Assembly: GCA_021292165.1 (NCBI GenBank)
Contig: CM037878.1
Span: 194,369,118 to 194,433,117, forward strand
DNA length: 64,000 nucleotides
Direction: 5' to 3'
Origin: Shinisaurus crocodilurus
Taxonomy: Eukaryota; Chordata; Lepidosauria; Squamata; Shinisauridae
The notes beneath the pieces were generated by a model. That model did not search any database. It saw only the letters and a list, made by a program, of their open reading frames with translations, and had not been told where the DNA came from. Each line of letters starts with the position of its first letter. Within the stretch, counting starts at the first letter, position 1. Shown piece after piece: positions 20,541-29,321 of this stretch. The translations under genes were made by a program, and so were the position numbers.

Positions 20541-21255
20541 GGTCCTGATCCAGATTGGGGGCCCTGATCCTACTGTAGAGTAAAAAATGAAAGAAAGTAC
20601 CGGTAATATCACTTTTGGTCCTGAGACACAATGAATCAGATCCAGATTTAGTCACACTGAGAGTAGACACATTGGAATCAATTAAACATAATTCAGTCAG
20701 TAAAAGAGATCCTAATTTCCTATGCATGTGTGTCTAGGAGTTTGTCCCATTGAACTCAATGGGATTTCTCAGTAGACATCTATAGGAGTGTGCTGTTATT
20801 TAAGTCAGTCTAAGTATGTCTAAGTCTGGATCTGACCCAATGAACATGATCCAGGCAAAGGCACTTTTATGGCACTTTTTTGTTTTCAGCAAGAAAATTC
20901 AAGCACGTGCTTTAAGGGCAAGTCATATATGACAACAACAGAATCATGTGTCAGAATTGGTTGCCACTGATATCCAGCAAACCAGGAGTGGGGGGAAATT
21001 AAAAGTACAGCATATGTATGTAGGAAAGAGGTGCTGAGTCTTTCCCTTGTCTGAAGTTTCCCCAATAAAAGGATTTCTTCACAGTTGTGTTTTTTCTCTT
21101 CCAGCAGAGCTCTGAGACCCAATAGGAGAAAAATGGCCAGGGAAAGCGGGGGTGGGGTGGTGGTGGAAGAAAAGAATGTGAGGGGCAAATGTTTGTTTGT
21201 TTTTGGAAGGAACATACAGTGCCAATTTCCAAACATCTTACCAGGAAGAAAATAC
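20541..21255. other. Unique DNA with a small inverted-repeat remnant
   Basis: 20725-20800 (CCCATTGAACTCAATGGG and CAGTAGACATCTATAGGA) resembles the MITE-like family seen at 42164-42254. No gene. Confidence 0.4.
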
Positions 21256-21430
21256 AGGCCTGTGGCTCACGCTGGCTCAGTTTGTCTCTGTGTGTGGAAA
21301 GCTAAGCAGGGTCAGGCCTGGTTATTACTTGGATGGGAGACCCCTCCTCTAGTTTCCTGCCTTGAGCAGGGGGTTGGACTCGATGGCCTTGTAGGCCCCT
21401 TCCAACTCTATGATCTATGAATCTATGAAA
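21256..21430 (+). mobile_element. 5S-rRNA-headed SINE with CR1 tail
   Basis: The head contains GAAAGCTAAGCAGGGTCAGG, CCTGGTTATTAC and TTGGATGGGAGACC, which match the internal control region (box A and box C) of vertebrate 5S rRNA genes. The tail GGGGGTTGGACTCGATGGCC and TATGATCTATGAATCTATG is the 3' end of CR1 (compare 37380-37449). Pol III would transcribe it from the internal promoter and CR1 protein would copy it. About 172 bp. Relatives at 31441-31606, 33928-34097 and 61681-61850. Confidence 0.9.
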
Positions 21431-22795
21431 ACAAGCTAAAATAAAATAAAACTTAGTGAAGGGATAGGAAGAATACCCTCATCATAATCATCCACGCTCC
21501 ACCTTAAATTAGGATGGGAAGAGAACAATCGTGATGCAAAATCCATTTAAAATTAAGCCAATTTAATATATATTGAATTCAAAGATTTATTTCCCCAGAA
21601 ATATCCATACCTGCAAATTCTCCCATGGGTTGTACGAGGAGGATTAATTGCAGCAATTTTTATGTCTAATTGAGACATTTTAAAAAAAAGTAGAACCTGA
21701 TCCATAAACTTAGATTTTCAGCCAATGTGATGGGCTTAGCTATCCTGTACCTGATTTGGATGAATAAACACTTGTGAATATCAGTGAGTCCTAGATATAC
21801 ACATTGATTCTGTTTCCAGATTCTCCTGAATTTCATGCTTTATGACTAACCCTCAACAAAAAGACAAGTGTTTCAAGATCATCCCTTTTAAAATCTTCAG
21901 CACATTGACCACTTGGCATCAAAAAATATTTGTCTGTCTGTTGCTGATTCCATGCTAGGGGCAAAGAGAGGCTTGCTGCTGCAATGGCCTGAGCTTTTAA
22001 GATCTGTTTTTGTCCAAAAAGATTTACAACCTGTTTCTAAATATATGGTAACTTGGGAAAAGATGGATAAAGTGAGAGTACATAGAGCTACAGCACCATC
22101 AAGTGTCAATTGCCTTTGCCACTGTAAACTCAAATCTGAAACAGTAGCGCTTCAACATCCATGTGAATCGTGATCACTCTCTTTCTCTGGCAAGATGGTG
22201 TGATGAGACATTATGGTAACCTGAATAATTATTTCTTAAATATATAACTCTTATGCCACAATCCTATGCTCGTGTATTCAGAAGAAACTCCAGCAGTGTT
22301 AATTGTTAATGCAAGTATGCACAGAACTACACATTTGATGGTTAACATTCACTTAGCTATCACCATCCTTGATTCTTCAAATGGTAATTTTCATCAAACC
22401 AGTATTTTTCATACAGGAAGTTAATCTTTAGCATCAACAAAGAATACAAATATCATATTTTCATGATTAAACATTTGGATTGCGATTCAGGAAAGCAGAA
22501 TGACACATTCAATGGCAGCTGCTCATGAAAATCTATGTTTTTATGCCTTTGGGAAGCTTTCCTGTACCATAGCTGGCAATAGAAAACCCAGTGAGCTTGT
22601 GGAACTTTTCTACATGAGGCTGCTAATCAGCTGTATCTATTTTCGGTTTTGTTGCAGCTTGCAGGATTGAGGTCTGGGTTCTAATCTAACCCTTTCCTGC
22701 TTTTCTAGATGGTGCTGTGCTATACCAGAATAACCCAAGTACACAAGTAGGAAAAAACATTGCCATCACAAATAATACTCCATTTTCCCCACTCT

Positions 22796-22829
<34 letters not shown>

Positions 22830-23100
22830 GTGAAAGTGTTCTTTTAAAACAGAAGCAAAACTGAAGAACCCATAAACAACCATGAGTAAGGAATGACAAG
22901 CGCACAATAAATGCCTCATGTAGAAAAAACTCATGGTCTTCTGGACCTTGGAGGGAATTATCTAGAGGCTTAAGGTGTTTTTTGTTTTAAATTCAGTTGA
23001 TTTACAAATATACAGGTTGCACATAGGTAGAGATCACAGCTTAAACATTTTAGTAGACAGCCAAAGTCTGTTTCCAGGCAGAGTTCAAAGTGCTGATTAA
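21431..23100. other. Mostly unique DNA with a CA microsatellite
   Basis: No gene recognised. 22255-22300 (ACAATCCTATGCTCGTG) is a remnant of a MITE-like family. 21540-22170 has no repeat signature. Confidence 0.4.
22799..22828. repeat. (AC)n microsatellite
   Basis: Fifteen uninterrupted AC units. Confidence 0.95.
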
Positions 23101-23228
23101 CATAAGAACATAGGAAGAGCCCTGCTGGATCAGACCAAGAGTCCTTCTAGCCCAGCATTCTGTTCACACAGTGACCAATCAGCTGCCCATGGGAAATCCA
23201 CAAGCAGGACATGAGTGCAACAGCATTG
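23101..23228 (+). repeat. Dispersed repeat, GCTGGATCAGACC family
   Basis: CATAAGAACATAGGAAGAGC, CCTGCTGGATCAGACC, CCAATCAGCTGCCCATGGG and CAAGCAGGACATGAGTGC in order. It stops at CAACAGCA, where an L2 fragment begins. Confidence 0.75.
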
Positions 23229-23562
23229 GTTATGATCTATAAAGCCAGTACAGCTTGGGGAGCAGGATACTTGAAAGACTGCCTTCTCCCATACAAGCCT
23301 GCCCAGTTCCTAAGATCTTCTGGAGAGGCCCTTCTTTAGAGACCACTGCCTTCAGAGGCGCATTTGGTGGTGACCTGAGAGAGGGCCTTTTTAGTGGCTG
23401 CCCCCAGGCTATGGAACTCCCTGCCACGGAAGGCTAGGTTTGCTCCATCTTTGATGTCCTTCATCCAGCAAGCAGAGACTGCTTTATTTAAGAAGGCCTT
23501 TAATCTGTAAGTGTTTTAACTAATATTTTTTCTGTAATTGTTATGTTTTTATTGCATTTTAA
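23229..23562 (+). mobile_element. Old L2-type 3' fragment, left half
   Basis: A degraded C-terminal coding trace (YLKDCLLPYKPAQFLRSS, and a WNSLP-like segment at 23400-23425) followed by an AT-rich 3' UTR. It stops where the minus-strand L2 begins and appears to resume at 24567, so the younger L2 inserted here. Confidence 0.65.
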
Positions 23563-24566
23563 TGTATTTATTTATTTGTTGTATTTATGAATCGCCCATC
23601 TGGCCGGCAAACCGGCCAATCTGGGCGATGTACAACATAATAAAATATAAAATAATTTTAAACAGTATAAAATTTTAAAATCTTAACCCACCCCATATTC
23701 CCGCCTGAATAGCCATGTTTTTAGTGAGCGGCGGAAGCTCAGCAGAGAGGGGGCATGGCGGAGGTCACTCGGGAGAGAGTTCCACAGTATGGGGGCTGCC
23801 ACAGAAAAGGCCCTCTTCCTCGTCCCCACCAGTCTAGCTGCTCTGGCTGAAGGGACAAGGAGAAGGCCGTCTGTGGCAGATCTTGTTGAGCGGCCTACTT
23901 GGTGTTGCTGGAGATGCTCCTTGAGATAAACTGGACCGGAGCCGTATAGGGTTTTAAAGGTCAAAAAACCCAACACCTTGAATTCACCTCGGCAAGCAAC
24001 TGGTAGCCAGTGCAGCTCCTTGAGCACTGGCGTGATGTGATCCCGCCGGCAACTGCCTTTAACCAGGCGAGCCACCGCGTTCTGTACCAGCTGTAGCTTC
24101 CGAACTGTCTTCCAGGGTAACCCCACATAGAGCGCATTACAGTAGTCTAGGCGAGAGGAGACCAAGGCATGAACCACTGATGGGAGCAGATGATTAGGAA
24201 GGTACGGGTGCAGCTGCCGTATCAGATGGAGTTCATACAGCGCCGCCCAGCTCACAGCTGACACCTGAGCCTCCATGGACAGCTGGGAGTCTAGAATGAC
24301 CCCCAAGCTGCGGACCTGGTCCTTCAGGGGGAGATGTACCCCATTCAGCACCAGGTCAACATCCCCTAACCTCCCCTTGTCCCCCACCAGAAGTACCTCG
24401 GTCTTGTCGGGGTTCAGCTTCAGCATGTTCCTTCCCATCCAGCCACCCACTGACTCCAGGCACTTGGACAGGGTCTCAACGGCCAACCTCGGTGAGGACT
24501 TGAAAGAGAGGTAGAGCTGCGTGTCTGATGACACCACACCCCAAACCTCCTGATGATAGCTCCCAG
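23563..24566 (-). mobile_element. L2-type LINE, 3' kilobase
   Basis: 3' end at left (TTTATTTATTTGTTGTATTT, then ATCGCCCATCTGGCCGGC), truncated at the right in the sequence for the LGAIIRR part of RT. It is inserted in an older plus-strand L2 tail. Confidence 0.9.
23683..24537 (-). pseudogene. L2 ORF2 C-terminal half, open for 284 codons
   Basis: An uninterrupted frame from DTQLYLSFKSSPR through KLNPDKTEVLLVGDKG, VSSRLDYCNALYVGLPWKTV, LVQNAVARLVKGSCRRDH and WNSLPSDLRHAPSLLSF to the end KTWLFRREYGVG. It is the best-preserved reading frame in the window, so this copy is comparatively young. A 10-bp loss at 24524/24525 (minus CATCAG joined to ACACGCAG) removes Tyr-Ala-Asp of the YADD catalytic motif. 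The endonuclease and most of RT are absent. Confidence 0.9.
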
Positions 24567-24684
24567 TATTGTATTGTTTTAACCAATTTTAATGGGTTTT
24601 ATAGGCTGCCTTGGGTGCCATTTTTCTGTAGAAAGGCAGGGTACAAATGTATGTATGTATGTATGAATGAATGAATGAATGAAT
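24567..24684 (+). mobile_element. Old L2-type tail, right half, (ATGT)n(ATGA)n end
   Basis: TTTTAACCAATTTTAATGGG, then GGCTGCCTTGGGTGCC and GAAAGGCAGGGTACAAATG, a typical L2/SINE-like 3' end, followed by ATGT (24648-24663) and ATGA (24664-24684) repeats. It probably continues 23229-23562. Confidence 0.6.
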
Positions 24685-24756
24685 GTGGCCCACTACTCCC
24701 ACTTCAGATTTCCAGAAAGAAGCAGCCAACACTCAAAATACTGTTAGTTTATGGAG

Positions 24757-24758
<2 letters not shown>

Positions 24759-24786
<28 letters not shown>
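24759..24786. repeat. (CT)n microsatellite
   Basis: Fourteen CT units directly bordering the GC-rich TIR element at 24787. Confidence 0.9.
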
Positions 24787-24787
<1 letters not shown>

Positions 24788-25247
24788 GGCCGGTTCATAC
24801 GACTGGGGTGGCAAGCGGAGGAGGTGCCATGGGGCCGTCCGCAGGGTCCGGCGGGGCACCACAGATGACCGGTGCACCGCACGCGTGGGCGGACCCCGGT
24901 GGAGCTGGCAGACCCTGCAGCGCGGCCCTCCCGGTGCTAGGGGGCAGCAGCTCGGGATGCCCAGCAGGGGCCGTTTGCCCCTACAGGCCGGAGCAGCCGC
25001 AGCTCCAGCCGCTCTGGGCTGCCACCTCTGTGCGGCCATGGGAGGCCCCCACGGGATGGCAGCCCGCTGTTCGCATGGCAGAGCCGCCACACGCGGTAGG
25101 GGCTTACCCCTCTACCGTCCATGGTGACTTTCCGTGCTTCCTGCACGCGATTGTCTTGCAGGGGTGCCCCCGGCCGGCGTTCGCATGACACAGGAACCGC
25201 GGGGGACTTCTGCTCCCCCGCAGTTCCCGTGTCGTGTGAACTGGCCC
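24787..25247 (+). mobile_element. GC-rich TIR element, copy B (461 bp)
   Basis: Ends GGGCCGGTTCATACGACTGG and, inverted, GGGCCAGTTCACACGACACG. TCT on both sides (24784-24786, 25248-25250) is a candidate 3-bp duplication, though the left flank is a CT repeat. The interior matches copy A (6561-7005) in inverted orientation, including CCCTACAGGCCGGAGC, GTTCGCA and CCATGGTGACTTTC. A hairpin of GGAACCGCGGGGGACTTC with its complement lies near the right end. No transposase. Confidence 0.8.
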
Positions 25248-25304
25248 TCTGTGTGTATATATATACGTGTAGGTGTGTCTCTTAGTCTGCTTCACTCCTC
25301 AACT

Positions 25305-25442
25305 CAGGGGTGGGGAACGTGTGACACTCCAAATGTTGTTGAACTGCTACTCTCATCAGCCCTAGCCAGCATAGCCAATGGTGAGGGATGATTGATATTG
25401 CAGTCCAACAACATCTGGAGGGCCACACATCCCCCATCCCTG
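25305..25442. mobile_element. hAT MITE, 138 bp
   Basis: Ends CAGGGGTGGGGAACGTGTG and CACACATCCCCCATCCCTG. The body has CATCAGCCCTAGCCAGCAT and the complementary GCAGTCCAACAACATCTGG. Flanks CCTCAACT and CCCTAAAT agree at 5 of 8, an eroded duplication. Confidence 0.8.
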
Positions 25443-26685
25443 CCCTAAATCATACGAAAGTGTTGATTATTTCCCTACACACAGAGACACACAGATTACA
25501 TCATCCTTACCTGGGAGTGGGTAGGTCTTCTTTTGCCCTGTTCAAAAGATTTAAGAAGTATCATCTGTCAAATAGCTCCCATGGAGATACACCTGCTGAA
25601 TATCCTAGGCTATTAATATTCATTTGTCAAGTGCAAGACTCTGGCCAAGTATTGCCTTAGGTAAGGCAACTGACAGTGATAGTCCTATTCATAGCAAGGC
25701 CCATTACAGAGGAAATGAATTAGCTAATCAAACTCATTCTCAAAGTTCAGCCTGGGAGCAACCACCAGTAATCTCAGCTGAAAGGAGCAAAGCATGACAT
25801 GCACAACAGGCAATTATGTTACATAATTTGTAAGCCATCTTGAGTAGCATGTGGCAGAAAGGCAACCTAGACCTTTACATCAACCAGTCAACCCAAAATC
25901 CAAGTGTGGAAGCATGACGGCTCACCATTGCAACACAATGGGATTGAAAACTGGTAAGCAGCATTTCAGGAAGTTCCTCTGTTGCCTGAAGTGGCAAGTA
26001 GCCACTAGACATTTAATAATTTGAAGAAGGGAAAAGGAAGGCATGGAGCACAGCTTGTTACTGTCATTGTATTCATTTGCCCAGCCTGAAGCAGAAAAGT
26101 ACGAGGATGCTTGATGGAAGAGTAATGTTTTAAGCTAAGGGACAACTGCATGTTAAACAACCGCCATGCAAGTGAAGGTCTGTAATGAAGACTGACATGT
26201 AAAGTGTCTCCAGGATTGAGCGATTTGCATTTGAGAAGGGGCAGGAGACAACTGAGTGTTTAACATTTCTCCTGGCAGAAGATCACCCTCCACCACTGCT
26301 TTTACCAGTGTTCTGGAACCAGGGTTTTGGCCAGCGTTCTGGAACTTTTGGCCAAAACAGACATTGCTTTAAATCCGTACCTACTTTCCCCCCTTCATCT
26401 TTACTCCAGAGTAGGTAGCAGGGGGGCCACAGTCTGGATCTTAATAGCCACACTATCCCCTATACTAGGGTCTCAATCTAGATCAGGGGCCCTGCGCCTT
26501 CTTTAGAGTAAAAAAAAAGGGGTAGACATAGCTGCTAGATACGGATCTAGTAAAAGTATCTTGTGTGTGGGATTGAGAGGAAATGCAACTTCCAGGACAA
26601 AGTATTAAATATTCCCTTCTCTCCCATCCCATTTCCAGTGCAAATCACCCCTCCATTGGGATGCTTTGCAAGGGAAAAGGGGCCA
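25443..26685. other. Unique DNA
   Basis: No gene or repeat recognised. Contains the short duplication CCAGTGTTCTGGAACCAGG / CCAGCGTTCTGGAAC near 26305-26345. Confidence 0.4.
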
Positions 26686-27410
26686 TTAGAGCTTCATTAC
26701 GAGAGGATGCAGTGTTACATCCGAACTGGGCCTGCTCATGTCCGCCGAGATTCTCGGGCACCCGCACGGACTTACCAAAAGCTCTCTGCAGAGCGGAGAG
26801 CCTGCTTCCCTGTCCGCCAGGTCCTGTCGCGTCACTTCCGGCGTGGAGGAAGTGACGCGACGTGACCCTGCGCTCTGTTTTGGCGGGGGGGAACCATGGC
26901 AACAGGGCTGTTTAAGCCCTGTTGCCATGGTTCCCTGCGCCAAAACAGAGCGCAGGTGGGGCTCCAGCGCGTCGGAGCAGTGGCTCCGCAGCTGGCAGAG
27001 GCGGCGCGGAGGCGGCGGAGGCGCACCGGAGTGCAGGACCAGGTAGGACGATGGTGGTGGGGGGCGGTGGGGGTCCTCCGGCGGCAGCAGCAGCAGCAGC
27101 GGGGAGGGCTGGGGGGTCCTCCGGCGGCAGCGGCGGCTCAAGCGGAGCGGCGCAGAGGCGGTGGAGGCGCAGGACCAGGTAGGATGACGGCGGTGGGGGG
27201 CAGTGGGGGTCCTCCAGCGGCGGCAGCAGCAGCGGGGAGGGCTGGGGGGTCCCAGCGGCAGTGGCAGCGGCGGCTCGAGCGGCTCGAGTGGCTCGAGCGG
27301 TGCGGAGAACGTTCCGCGCCGCTCTGAAGAGTGAGATTGGGCCGCTGCCACCGCAGAGGTCCAAGCCGCGGAGAACTTAGGGCCCAGGTAGGGCCCAAAG
27401 TACATCCCTA
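26686..27410. repeat. GC-rich repeat with hairpin core, copy 1
   Basis: GC- and CpG-rich block with CAG/CGG-type short repeats (27070-27290), a GTCGCGTCACTTCC / GGAAGTGACGCGAC hairpin at about 26826-26863, and the large palindrome at 26868-26955. A later segment CTCGAGCGGTGCGGAGAACG recurs at 35510 as CTCGAGCGGCGCTGAGAAC, so it belongs to the family found inside the hAT-type element at 34746. Ends uncertain; the right edge may be ACATCCCTAG near 27410. Long frames on both strands here are compositional. Confidence 0.65.
26868..26955. repeat. 88-bp hairpin, loop GTTTA
   Basis: Left arm CTGCGCTCTGTTTTGGCG then GGGAACCATGGCAACAGGGC; right arm the complement, ending CAAAACAGAGCGCAG. Arms of about 40 bp with few mismatches around a 5-nt loop at about 26910-26914. 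The same structure with inverted loop is at 35171-35253. Confidence 0.9.
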
Positions 27411-27726
27411 GCAGTAGTATTGATGTAGTATTGAATGTCCCCAGTTCAAAGCTCATAGTTTTGACAGCTTAGAAAAGCCTAAAGAAGACTGTTTGGTGCC
27501 TAGAATGCCTAGGATGAATTTTCTCATGTTTTTGACAGGTTCAAATTATATTCTCTTGTGCCAACAGTGTAATGCAGAGCTCTTTTCCTTTCTTCATGAC
27601 ATGTGGCTTGGATCACTTAAGACAGGTAAAGCCATTCATTCTTTGGCATCCTACTTGCTCTCTGCTTTCAGCATTACCATGGTCAGGATTGTTACACAAG
27701 CTGATCTGTCAACAGAGATGGTTAAG
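27411..27726. other. Unique DNA
   Basis: No recognised content. A frame at 27493-27780 runs into the CR1-type tail and is not a gene. Confidence 0.4.
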
Positions 27727-27800
27727 GAGGGGGTTGGACTCGATAGCCTTGTAGGCTCCTTCCAACTCTATGATCTATGAAATCCATGAAATCTATGAAT
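27727..27800 (+). mobile_element. CR1-type 3' tail (CR1 or truncated 5S-SINE)
   Basis: AGGGGGTTGGACTCGATAGCC and TATGATCTATGAAATCC..ATCTATGAAT. Only the tail is present, so source LINE and SINE cannot be told apart; the TATGATCTATGAAATCTATG pattern is closer to the SINE copies. Confidence 0.75.
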
Positions 27801-28257
27801 CAGTATTCAGTCTACTTCTGGTCCTTGTCCCTGTCGCATGTGCTTGTCCCATAGTCCGTTCTCCTGTTTCTTCATTAATCTGTGAATTTTAAAAATCCAC
27901 ATGCAAATGAAACATTTAAATATTTAATAATACTATTTAGTATTCTAATGGCATTTGAAAATGTATTTTCTCTTGAAATAACATATTTTGAAAATATACA
28001 TTGAGAAACATGTATTTTAAAATTTATTTTGCTTTCTTTCTCTATTTTGACCTGAGAACTGTTTTTTCCCCTTTTTTTTAACTTTTATTTTTAATTTGCA
28101 AATGTAACAGAAAAAGAAATAACAAAGAGACAGTGTCATTTCTCCCAGCATTAGCAGAAATTCAGCACTTATATCTTTGGTATATGCATTAATATAAGCG
28201 GACCATATATAATATAAGTAGTCCATATTTCTCCGAATAGGGACCCAAATGAGGTGG
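27801..28257. other. AT-rich DNA, possible L1-like 3' end on the minus strand
   Basis: Minus strand ends TTACATTTGCAAATTAAAAA and TAAAAGTTAAAAAAAAGGGG, which looks like an old L1 tail ending near 28060. The solo LTR at 28263 would have inserted in it. No domain can be shown in the 86-codon minus-strand frame. Confidence 0.3.
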
Positions 28258-28434
28258 ATGACTGTAACGTCCCTCACCGCTCACCACTGCCTTGTGATTC
28301 ATACCCGAAGCTTTATACGGTCAAATCCCACCTCCACACTCTCTCAGTCTCCTCTCCTGCCACCAACCCCCTTCAGGGTAACCAACTCAGACCACACTTT
28401 TTAAGTTTGTAAAGATGAAATAAGTTTATTTAAC

Positions 28435-28440
28435 GACAAT
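28435..28440 (-). promoter_or_regulatory. Polyadenylation signal of the LTR
   Basis: AATAAA on the minus strand about 170 bp downstream of the TATA-like box, a normal position for the R region of an LTR. Confidence 0.55.
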
Positions 28441-28487
28441 TAAGGGTAGGGAAATGGATTATGTTAATGGATTCTAAGTGTTGAAAA

Positions 28488-28513
28488 CTTTCTCTCTCTC
28501 TCTCTCTCTCTCA
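28488..28513. repeat. (CT)n microsatellite in LTR
   Basis: About twelve TC units within the R/U5-side of the solo LTR; the LTR copy at 42344 lacks it. Confidence 0.85.
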
Positions 28514-28608
28514 GACAAGACCCCCCAGCTCACAAAAAAACCCTCTCTCTCCCCCTCTCTTCTGACAGCCCTCTGTGACTTCCCTCCTTGAACAGCACTG
28601 CCCACTGC

Positions 28609-28651
28609 TTATATCACAGGCTTCACCCCCCCTCTCACTCTCTCAGCCAAT
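28609..28651 (-). promoter_or_regulatory. LTR core promoter: CCAAT and TATA-like boxes
   Basis: GATTGGCTGAGAGAGTG followed by GTGATATAAGCAGTGGG. The arrangement is kept in all three LTR copies (12173-12217, here, and 43266-43312) although the rest of U3 has diverged. Confidence 0.6.
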
Positions 28652-28720
28652 CAGCAGACATCTCAACATTCCATACTCCTCTCACACTCCCCCCTCCCCT
28701 CACATACTAACTGATATAAC

Positions 28721-29277
28721 CATCATCATCAGGCGATCACTCGTGACCGAGTAAGATTGTCTTCCAGGATAAAAAAAAAAAAATTACAAAAGGAAAAATT
28801 TTAAAAGGAGGAAATTCTAAAGAAAATTGTGTGGACTCTAGCAATGGGTCCTTAAGTGACTGTGGAGGCCAATTCTAGATCCACACAGCTTCCCACAGGG
28901 AGGACACAGGTTATCAGATGGAAGATGGTCCTGTAAAGGATTCGTTTGACGTGCTTTTCGCTTAGCACGTTTCTCCCTTTCGCCTTGCACTCGGGCTTCT
29001 TCAAAGTCCATAGAACCTTTGTGAAAGGCCAACCTCCATTTAGATAATTCATGGGCCAGAGCTTCCCAGTTTTCTATGTTTATATTGCATTTTTTTAGAT
29101 TAGCCTTATGAACATCTTTAGACCTCTTATACTGACCACCGATATTCCGCTTTCCATCCTTGAGTTGGGAATAAAGTAACTGCTTTGGGAGACGGCAGTC
29201 AGACATTCAAACAACATGACCGGTCCACTGAAGTTGGCGTTGAAGGATCATTTTTTCAATATATTTTTTCAATTTTC
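28721..29277 (-). mobile_element. LINE 3' end (zinc-finger-ending ORF2), TSD 12 bp
   Basis: Inserted in the solo LTR; AACTGATATAAC (28709-28720) and AACTGATAGAAC (29278-29289) form an 11/12 target duplication. Minus-strand 3' end is (GAT)n-like with an A-rich stretch at 28770-28810. 5'-truncated. A second copy is at 40347-40769. The family resembles RTE/Ingi-like LINEs, of which Vingi is one candidate, judged only from the C-terminal protein. Confidence 0.8.
28838..29268 (-). pseudogene. LINE ORF2 C-terminus with C2H2 zinc finger
   Basis: Minus strand reads LQWTGHVV, a stop, then RLPKQLLYSQLKDGKRNIGG, WEALAHELSKW, an Arg/Lys-rich helix and finally CPPCGKLCGSRIGLHSHLRT-H, a CX2C..HX3-4H/C finger. 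The basic GQL..GKRN..GGQYKR..KD pattern and terminal finger are known from the C-terminus of RTE/Ingi-like retrotransposon proteins, where the finger is thought to help template or target binding. The RT and endonuclease are missing. Only one stop is visible, near 29205, where relatives have a sense codon. Confidence 0.8.
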
Positions 29278-29321
29278 AACTGATAGAACACTCTGTCCAT
29301 GGGCAGGGGCATGACAATGAC

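Larger units (their letters stand above)
28263..29316 (-). mobile_element. Solo LTR with 5-bp TSD, interrupted by a LINE 3' end
   Basis: In the minus direction it starts TGTCATGCCCCTGCCCATGG and ends GAGGGACGTTACA (TG..CA). ATGAC stands on both sides (28258-28262, 29317-29321). Promoter elements on the minus strand are CCAAT-type ATTGGC (28646-28651) and TATA (about 28609-28614), with polyadenylation signal AATAAA at 28435-28440. Without its LINE insert (28721-29277) it is about 485 bp. No internal retroviral region or second LTR is nearby, so it is the product of LTR-LTR recombination. Class (retroviral or Gypsy-like) cannot be set from an LTR alone. Confidence 0.85.

Noticed and set aside
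21298..21360. Genuine 5S rRNA gene
   Set aside because: Only part of the 5S sequence is present, without the 5' and 3' ends or a T-run terminator, and it is fused to a CR1 tail in several dispersed copies.
26686..27456. 256-codon minus-strand frame and 143-150 codon frames
   Set aside because: Low-complexity Pro/Ala/Arg/Leu text from CGG/CAG repeats, open in four frames at once, with no conserved domain.
28017..28277. 86-codon minus-strand frame as a small gene
   Set aside because: It ends in a lysine-rich stretch made by an A-rich tail and crosses the LTR insertion site; more likely the end of an old L1-like element.
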